From assembly GCA_944470555.2 (NCBI GenBank), contig OX104134.1, positions 74,456,678-74,520,677 on the forward strand: 64,000 nucleotides of DNA. The letters run 5' to 3'. A program made the position numbers and the translations under genes. A model generated the notes under the pieces. It ran no database searches and was not told the DNA's origin. It was given only the letters and a program-made list of their open reading frames with translations. Each line of letters starts with the position of its first letter. Within the stretch, counting starts at the first letter, position 1. Origin of the DNA: Heterobilharzia americana (lineage: Eukaryota > Platyhelminthes > Trematoda > Strigeidida > Schistosomatidae). This document shows positions 57,301 to 64,000 of this stretch, piece after piece.

Positions 57301-60300
57301 ATCGAGTTCACGATCTTCTTGATGTTATGACAGTGTATTCTAAAGAAACCGTCATGTAAACTTAATTTATTTTTGTAAACCAATTTACCATTTGACCAAT
57401 CATCCTCACTACAATTAAAATAGCAGTTTTCTCATGAGTTCCACCTTGCAACCAAGCAAACTTATGAGAGTTTCATTCGTTGACTAGAGGTATCGATGTG
57501 CATGCTTAGAAAAAATGTAGAAGTTGAATATCTATGATTGTGTTGTTTTTTTATTTATCTATTCCACATATATTTCATTTCATCTCAATTAGTTAGTTAG
57601 TTCAACTTACGCCAAAATCATTGAATAGTTGTCTCCTATTTCTTATAACTCTAGTTTTTGTATTTGTTGATCCGAATAGTTCTATTCATCTTAATCACCC
57701 AAACAGTTTTTTGCCTAATAGTGATCAGGTTTCTTTTTATCTAATCTCCAATGATGAATTATGTCAGTGATTTAGCTTAGCTTTTGTATCTATTCATCTA
57801 CTTCCAGTAGCCTGAGCAAAGGAGCATTTTACAATATCAGTGAAACGGTTGCTTTTTAGCTCCTAACCACATACATCTTTCACACTCAGTCTTTTGGTGT
57901 TGTCAAGAAATTCTTTTTCATTTGATTCACATCCACTTCTTATATCTCTATGCAAACAATTCATCATTTTCCCTGTGTGGCATCTTTTCGCAGATTCCCC
58001 TAAAGGTGTTACTTTTATATAATACGATGCTTGAGCTTTTTGGCTTGGATTGTCAGACAAAGCGACAAACCTGGGAGCACTGGGCAGCTGTTTCATCCTA
58101 TTACGTGACTCCTCGGCGGTACACACCCATGATCCCGCTATGGACCGAACCCAGGATCAAATTCTTTGGCCAGCACGTTACCATTGAGCCACTGGGTCGG
58201 AGTCCGGTAGACAAATACTTAACGGTGACCTAAAGTGGTGATCACGCTATGTTGCGGACTGAAAGAAGTTGTAAATACGGACAGTTGGATTCCGACCAGT
58301 AGCTGGCCATGGAACCTGGAGGTTTTGGGTTTGATCCCTGGCGCCATCATGGGTGCGTACTGCTGAGGAGTTCCACAATAGGATGAAAGAGCTATCCAGT
58401 GCTCCAAGGTTTCCAATATTTCTCTAACTGATGTCAGTCCATGATGAATACTAACTTGAAAAATCACTAAATCCCCGTAAACCCCCAAATTAAAATGACA
58501 AACAAATAAACATTAGATATAATGGTAATCAACTGCATTCCAACATTCTTAAATATACTGTTCCCAGCAAACCACAGGCTCAACCAAACAGTGAAAAATT
58601 ATTCGAAATAAGATGGGAGGATATGAATAACAAATAACGATATGAATTTATCGTTACCTTGAGATAACTTGCTGCCTAGTTCAAAAAATAGATTTTTTTA
58701 TTCCAAGTTTCAACAGCTAATAAACTTTCTAACAAAATAGAAGCCTGTTCTAATTTTCAAGTTCTAAAGCCAAAATACCTTTATTATCAATTACGCACTT
58801 CCAGTCAGTGTACTTACTTGAGCTGATTCAATAAAGTATGCTATCATATCTCTTATATTTCTTTCGAATTCTTTCACCACATCCTCGATTTGTTCGGCAA
58901 GGATCATTTCGTTAGACATGAGTTTCTCCCATAAATCATGAATTCGTTTGCGATAACCAGTCATAGTGTCTTCTATAATTTCCTTTTGTATCTCCGGAGT
59001 ATTCTTGAGTTTATCTAATATCTAATATGCAAAAAAGGCTTCACTCGGTTAAGCCACTCACTGTAGTTTGATATAAGAGATTCTACGTAAGACAGACTTA
59101 ACCTGCAAATTAGAGTTATACGTAGGTATTGTAAGCATGATTCAATTATCTTCTCTTTTTGAATGTGACAATTAATGAGGCGCGTCCGGCTAACAACTGA
59201 ATACGACAAACCAAGAACTAACTAAAGCTATTTGCCAACATCTGTAGTAAATTTATTTCCTAATAAGGGAACGGTGAATGAATTGGAAAGAAAGAAATAT
59301 GTATTACCTTTATACTCAAACCAAAGGATTTTGGACTGCACATCTGACATGCTTCAAAAATTAGACCAGAAATGTTAAACTGTTCCTAATTTTATTTGGA
59401 TAATCAAGTTTATTGCTCCACTTGCAGCTGGATAGAGAACTTGGTAAGTGATGTAAAAACCCATCATGTTAAGAAAAAAATGTTACATGCTTAGCTGATA
59501 GTATTCCAGACTTTGTTTACTGACTTATTATTAAAAGACTGAAGTCGCACTTCAAACCTTCTCAATCCAGTTAATAAATTGCTTTTAAAAAAGGTGTTCA
59601 CTAGATCTGCTCAACATAGTTTACTGACATTATTATATCCGTTTAATTCTTTTAAAATGTAGTCGGATGGTTGAGTATTGCACTTATTGGATGAAATAAA
59701 GATGAAATTTGAAGTTATAACTCACTGTTTGATGTATTTTTCCAACTTCAGATATTCACAGTCTTAAGGGTTAGAAAACTAAATGAAATTCGTTTAATCT
59801 GCATGAATTTATGAAATAACCATTTATTTGCATGTCTATTTCATTAGGAACTTAAGAATAGGAATAAGTTATGATGTTCACTGCAAACTCAGTGAATAGT
59901 GTACATTTTGTACTTAGTCTATCACAGAAGATCATAATTACAATCTGCACAGCGTTGTAACCAATGTGTGCATCTATCTATTGACAGTGCATCCTTTTTC
60001 TCTTTTACTTAACGAATTCAGACATCAATGTTGTCATTTTTTCCTACTTTTCATTTGAATAATTGTTAGTTGTTCAATTTTTTTCAGTCGCCATTTTGAC
60101 ATGAAGGACACAATCCTCATTTTTATTTTACTATTAAAAAAAAGGTTGCGTTTATCTGAAGCTGATTTTTTCCGTTGATGAAATTAAGTATTCAACCTAC
60201 TCTCATGACTTCACAACGTCTGTATTCATACAGGCAACTAATTTGGACAAATTATTCAAAAAGGGTTTCAGTTAAGGATTTTTATCGCTGCGTTGGTATT

Positions 60301-62356
60301 CCTTCATTTTTTGATAAAAACTACAGCAAGATTTGTGGTCATTGAAGTGGCTTGACAGTAAGCGTCTAGAAGATTCTTTACTAAGGTCAAGATAGAAGAT
60401 TCAGCTAAGTTTCATTTACATCCTTGTTCTAGCTAACTTCTAGTTGAGTTTCATCTTTTTAGACGAAATTGCTAGGAAAGTAAGGAAGCTTTTGGAGGCA
60501 GAGATTAGCCAAGGTTTATCCATCGCACCTTGAAATGCGACTGGTAATTAGGGATTAACATATTCCGATAATGAGATTAATAAAAAGGAGTCGAGTGGTT
60601 TACCGCCCTTATGCCTCACCCTGCATGGGAACTCTTAAGTAACGTGTTTAAGTGCATCCACTGGTTGTTGTCCATTCCTGGCCATCATTAAATACAACAG
60701 CTCATGTTAATAAGAATAAGAATAGAATGAAAACGTCTTTGAGTAGTTGTACAAAAGCTTGGCAAAGGTGAATGAAGTTTAAAGTTGTTGATCAGAGTTA
60801 ATTTGTGGAAATCAAGCCTATTTGACAAGGGTCTCAGTAACAACTAGAATCATTAAGATAATTATGAGATAGGTTTCTGAAACCAGTCTTAGGGCCTTCA
60901 ATAAACTGGACTTTAAGTATCTTGCAGTCTTGAAAATCAAGTATTTTCTGCTCTCCATATTAATTTCGTTTTCCTGATTTTTTGATCTACTTTCTGTAGT
61001 ATGATTTTAATTGTGTTCATTTTCTTTCAGTGTATTAATTTAGAGTGTAGCGTGTTAGAATACAAGAATATTCATATATCTTCAGCATCGTTTCTTTTTT
61101 GTTTGCTTACCAACGCATATGTCACCTTGGCATAACTATGAGTGACTGTCTGCAAAACCATACTCAGTATACACAATGATTTTCCAACATGTTCTATTTT
61201 TAAAAAATGAAACTGACATGGAACTGGACTTCCATGTATAAGTGCTACCTTAATGTTAATAATAAATGTTCGTCTGTGTATTAAGATACATATAAGAGGA
61301 ATATATCCAGAAAACAAAAATTGTTTGTAAGTTTGCTCATTGAAACAGTTTTTCAGTTTGACCTAGGTGACTGAACAATCAAATATTTTTCTTTTTTTTC
61401 TGTAGTAACTTTAGCTATTGTAACACTGGATTACAAACTCGAACACAAAAGATGTTTCCAAACTTAGTCAAAACTGCAGTTTCATTCTTCTGACCAGCTC
61501 AAACATATTCGCCACATTCTCTAATAACATTTCATGAGTATAAACAGGGCTTAGTTTGTGTGATTTGACTTCTTGGATGATATACTCAACTGGAGTACCT
61601 TCCATCTGCTGCTTTCGATCTTTATTTTATTGTGGCCTTATCTAAAAATCACATGAAAACGATCCAACTTACATTGCAACAACATTTTTCTTACTTAATT
61701 TACAAAATTGTATCTCTGGTTTCAAAAGTGTCTTGTACTATCAAGGATTCTGAAAATAATGTTCTATCTAAATCAACAGTGTCAAAGAAAATGTACAAAG
61801 ACCTTCTCATAAAAAAACAGACAGTAACAAGAAAGTTCTACCAACTCTCATGCATCTAAGAAATCCGTACTCTATAGGAATGGCTAAAATTTTCGTCTTT
61901 GGTGGTATGATTCTTCTCAGTTAACTATTTTACACAAATTACCACTTGAACTGACAATAACAGAACTAAAAGCATAGTAAGTCAATCATCATGTTTAGAG
62001 TGCACAGAAACAATGTCATTATTCACCTAGGTGGGAAGATTTCTTGATTGGACTGCATTTCAGTCAAAGTCGGTCTATGCTTACAGTTCCTTATCAAAAG
62101 ACAATTATGATATGGTGCTTAACAAAAATTTTAATGAATAGATTAGAAAACACTATTGAGATAGTTTTTCAATTTGTACGGACTTACTTTTACTTTGTAC
62201 TCAAAGAATTGTCGAACTAATCGTAGGCCTTCAGCACGATCTGCAGTCTTAACTTCTCCAATAACTTCTCTAAAAGACTGCTCCTCTGAACTTCGCTTTT
62301 GATATTCTTCAATTCCATGAGTAAAAAATGTACGGCATGACTCAGATAATCTGTCC
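54079..62356 (-). CDS. CCDC180: CCDC180-like coiled-coil protein, C-terminal four exons (partial)
   Basis: Minus-strand exons 62188-62356, 58818-59021, 56622-56735 and 54079-54324 join in frame, each internal junction in phase 0, giving 243 residues to a TAA at 54079. Helical, charged blocks include 'SCRTFFTHGIEEYQKRS', 'EQIEDVVKEFERNIRDMIAY', 'HYISKCREAANGFHEYLTEA', 'LFTDRDTMINSLV', 'RRANEWCDKLVQTIYQQE' and 'KNRITEINLFIDAQRTEL'. Their order and spacing match my memory of the end of the DUF4455 region of CCDC180, a protein of ciliated and sperm cells. The upstream exons lie beyond 62356, the protein ends where CCDC180 would continue into DUF4456, and no such domain is visible downstream. The introns hold SINEs and LINE relics. 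Confidence 0.68.
54440..55283 (+). pseudogene. Decayed LINE reverse transcriptase (non-RTE) in the intron
   Basis: The plus strand reads 'SSLNFVHDMPP', 'NSFGKYANDLAVSIRVTSSSDY' (catalytic YADD changed to YAND), 'SSLNNLTLNSSKYKVVNFSF', then after stops 'YALLCRILKVVSRVRCTLVTVLINALLDKHLDSCRLQ' (in two blocks) and 'YLSVCLLSGETRS'. This is a CR1/Jockey-type RT and its C-terminal region, broken by many stops and lacking its endonuclease. It lies antisense in the CCDC180-like gene and hosts the small RTE insertion at 55297. Confidence 0.75.
55284..55296. repeat. 13-bp target-site duplication, left copy
   Basis: TCAACAATACGAT, repeated exactly at 55417-55429, on either side of the 120-bp RTE stub. 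Confidence 0.87.
55297..55416 (-). mobile_element. 120-bp RTE/SR2-like 3'-end stub
   Basis: The minus-strand fragment starts after the target duplication with a TTATTATTTATT-type tail and continues GTCCTTTGGGTTCCTAATGGAACATAGGGCTTCAGTAGCACGTCTCC (blocks matching 9044-9090) to CTGGCTCGATGACAGCC. It is an extremely 5'-truncated RTE insertion with a perfect 13-bp target duplication, placed inside the decayed LINE RT. Confidence 0.9.
55417..55429. repeat. 13-bp target-site duplication, right copy
   Basis: TCAACAATACGAT, identical to 55284-55296. Confidence 0.87.
56622..56735 (-). other. CCDC180: Exon of the CCDC180-like gene (third from the window's upstream end)
   Basis: 114 bp, 38 codons, phase 0 in and out: TTGTCCTGTAG|CAT ... 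CAG|GTAAG. Only this frame is open. It encodes 'HYISKCREAANGFHEY' to 'GKGELTKTDQ'. Confidence 0.75.
56736..58066. other. Intron stretch, no further exon seen
   Basis: AT-rich intron of the CCDC180-like gene. No exon with matching phase and no transposon motif was recognised before the SINE pair. Confidence 0.5.
58067..58205 (-). mobile_element. tRNA-headed SINE-like repeat, minus strand
   Basis: The minus strand starts ACTCCGACCCAGTGGCTCAATGGTAACGTGCTGGCC (A-box-like TGGCTCAATGG), then a B-box-like GGGTTCGGTCC, then GGATCATGGGTGTGTACC and 'GCCGAGGAGTCACGTAATAGGATGAAACAGCTGCCC'. It is the inverted partner of 58287-58470 and related to 31242-31435. Confidence 0.82.
58287..58470 (+). mobile_element. 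tRNA-headed SINE-like repeat, plus strand
   Basis: Begins GGATTCCGACCAGTAGCTGGCCATGG (head partly deleted), B-box-like TTTGATCCC, then CATCATGGGTGCGTACTGCTGAGGAGTTCCACAATAGGATG and the tail CTAACTGATGTCAGTCCATGATGAATACTAA. It faces the copy at 58067-58205 head to head across an ~80-bp spacer. Confidence 0.82.
58818..59021 (-). other. CCDC180: Exon of the CCDC180-like gene (second from the window's upstream end)
   Basis: 204 bp, 68 codons, phase 0 in and out: TTTTTTGCATATTAG|ATA ... CAA|GTAAGT. The in-frame TAG directly before the exon fixes the acceptor. Encodes 'ILDKLKNTPEIQKEII' to 'DMIAYFIESAQ', strongly helical and charged. Confidence 0.78.
59022..62187. other. Intron of the CCDC180-like gene, no element recognised
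   Basis: About 3.2 kb, AT-rich. Frames at 61072-61317 (minus) and 61632-61859 (plus) have no recognised motif. Confidence 0.5.
62188..62356 (-). other. CCDC180: Exon of the CCDC180-like gene (first visible)
   Basis: 169 bp: CATACAG|G GAC ... GTA AAA|GTAAGT. It enters with one base of a split codon (phase 2 upstream) and leaves in phase 0. Encodes 'DRLSESCRTFFTHGIEEY' to 'RLVRQFFEYKVK'. The other possible frames contain stops. Confidence 0.75.
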
Positions 62357-62886
62357 CTGTATGTGTCTTATGGGATTTATGAAGTTAAGTTTTGGGAATC
62401 ATCCTTTAAATCTGTAAAGAGGTCTTTACATTTTTAGTCAATTTCTAAATTTTTGGCTAGATGTTTAGTAAGTGTGATATACTAAATAAAATTCCCATTG
62501 GTTGAAAATGATCAACAAGTATTCAACCAACTATTTCAATACTATTCACTCTATCTAATCGCAGAGTTAATATACCTTAGCTCGAACTCTATATAAATGT
62601 CACTATGCCATTATCTTGATCATGACTCTAGTCGAACTCATGCAGCTGTGTTAAAGCACATAGAGAGTTGTCATGTGAAGCCACAACATCCCTAAGTACT
62701 ATCAATGACACTTGGTATCACCATTCGTATCCATCTTTGTCAAAAATGTCAAAGAGTATGAAGAATGAATTGATAGTATGCGGTGAATATTTCACTTGTT
62801 TGCGGAATTGCATCCGCTTGTATTATTAGGTGTTTGATGAATTCTTTTTTGGACGAAAGAGAACAGCTTTAAATTTACTGACTTAC

Positions 62887-62999
62887 TTATTAACATTATA
62901 CCCATCGACGTAGAAAAAAGACAAGTTTACTACGCTGCTGTTGACTTTTTCCCGTTGTATGGGCGTAAAACATTGCAGTTGAAAGTAAATATGAAAAGA
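62887..62999 (-). other. Possible further upstream exon of the CCDC180-like gene
   Basis: A GTAAGT donor at 62886 follows an open minus-strand frame whose last two bases (AA) combine with the G of the next exon to make Lys, giving '...FFYVDGYNVNK|DRLSES'. The frame is open back to a TGA at 63000-63002. The only AG candidates for an acceptor (for example at 62945) lack a good pyrimidine tract, so the 5' border and the exon itself are uncertain. Confidence 0.3.
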
Positions 63000-64000
63000 T
63001 CACAGGATTCCGACCAAAGATGCCTTGTCAGCATTGTTAATGTACGGTGTGATCACCCTGTGAACTATTTTGAGGTTAGGCAAAGGGCACTAGGCCAAGA
63101 AAGCAAGTCAGTAGATTAAGATGCATGCATGCATAAACTTAGATGTCTTGGACAGTTTTGCGCATACCGAAACACCATCTACCTCTTCATGCAATTTTAC
63201 CTGAAGCAAAGATTAGATTACAAGAAGGATGAAGGCAGTCAGACCCAAACATGGCACCAGTCCATTAACATATTTACAGTTCACATAAGCCACATACGAA
63301 CATGTAGACTGCTTTACTTGACTCCTCGGGATGATAGCAACCCAAAGCTGAAGACGATTGGTGATATGGCTCAAAATTGACCACACTAATGTAAATACAT
63401 CCATTGACTGTCAACGTTGAAGTTCCAAATATCTTCATTAACCTTCGTCCATTTGTTTTCATTTCTCCTATTCATTTTTATTCACTCTCATGTCATTCAT
63501 TTTTGACATGGCTTTTCTTTGCATACTGTTGTAAAGTATGGTATATTGAACTAGGGCACTTTCGTGTCTTGTTCTATGTTGATTTTTCTGTCTGTTCAAC
63601 TTCAATAATATTGTGTATGGGAAGTCGGCTGTTTTGAGAAGTTGCAACTCAGCAGTGGAAGAAGTATGAGAAGAAGGCTGATGATATTTCTGATTGATCT
63701 TAGCCCTGGTAGACTGGGAGCGATTCGAATCCGCAAGCATCTAATCCTCAGTCAATCCCCTAGGCCTCTGAGACATGATCTGCTTAAATGATCTAGATGC
63801 TGACCTAGGCTGTGCTACTCGTGCGTTGCTAATGATCAAATTTTATAAGCCATCTTGGATTCTATACTATTCTTCGATTACCGTTGACTCACGGTCACAG
63901 ACTGAAAACCAAAAATACTACGTTCCAGTAGCCGTATCAGGAGACAAGTAATCAGAATAATTCAATGAAATCTATAATTCACCATCAATCATGCCTAAGG
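63000..64000. other. Right end of window, no gene supported
   Basis: The short overlapping frames at 63129-63740 on both strands have no recognised domain. A text 'GGGAGCGATTCGAATCCGCAAG' near 63718 contains a B-box-like GATTCGAATCC and may be part of a repeat. Upstream exons of the CCDC180-like gene probably lie beyond the window. Confidence 0.4.

Noticed and set aside
57863..58488. Overlapping frames of 87-103 codons around 57863-58488
   Set aside because: They fall on the inverted SINE pair and show SINE text on translation.
1..64000. CRISPR arrays, bacterial operons, prophage or viral genes
   Set aside because: No regularly spaced direct repeats, ribosome-binding-site-spaced gene clusters or phage genes were seen. 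Introns, SINEs and PLEs mark the DNA as animal nuclear sequence.

Overview
The window looks like nuclear DNA of a schistosome-type blood fluke (Schistosoma or a close relative). It is AT-rich and gene-poor, with long introns. It is packed with decayed RTE/SR2-like non-LTR retrotransposons ending in a GTTCCTAG-type 3' end and a (TTA)n tail, Penelope-like elements (PLEs) with GIY-YIG tails, and tRNA-headed SINE-like repeats. Nothing bacterial is present: no operons, rRNA, true tRNA genes or CRISPR. Family names come from protein and DNA motifs read by eye; no database was searched.

Layout. 1-6547 holds a head-to-tail tandem duplication of a ~2.67 kb unit (453-3121 and 3122-5791) that carries half of a plus-strand RTE; the second copy runs on to ~6547. 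9027-12327 is a full-length but broken minus-strand RTE with a 14-bp target-site duplication; its 5' 1.2 kb is almost identical to the plus-strand copies and shares their disabling mutations. 16418-16655 is a foldback (MITE-like) element. 21645-25003 is an RTE split by a minus-strand PLE, flanked by a 13-bp target duplication. 25080-26927 holds a second kind of LINE endonuclease relic, an unidentified open stretch and a third PLE relic. 31-38 kb is mostly non-coding, with SINE-like pieces and a 500-N gap (36410-36909). 39375-40867 is a 5'-truncated minus-strand RTE. 42765-46205 is a PLE with terminal repeats, inverted terminal-repeat fragments and a SINE.

Two real host genes are visible. A complete two-exon Na+/K+-ATPase beta subunit lies on the plus strand (46505-46810 and 52580-53152; 292 aa). 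Converging on it from the minus strand are the last four exons (62188-62356, 58818-59021, 56622-56735, 54079-54324) of a CCDC180-like coiled-coil protein; the upstream part of that gene runs out of the window. The four exons join in frame with clean splice sites. Their introns carry a decayed LINE reverse transcriptase, a 120-bp RTE stub with its own target duplication, and a pair of inverted SINEs.

Most of the window is therefore a record of nested and recombining retroelements. The points most worth a second look are the near-perfect tandem duplication, the inverted RTE arms that share the same dead sites, a GAT-repeat expansion inside the reverse transcriptase active-site codons of two copies, and the nested PLE.
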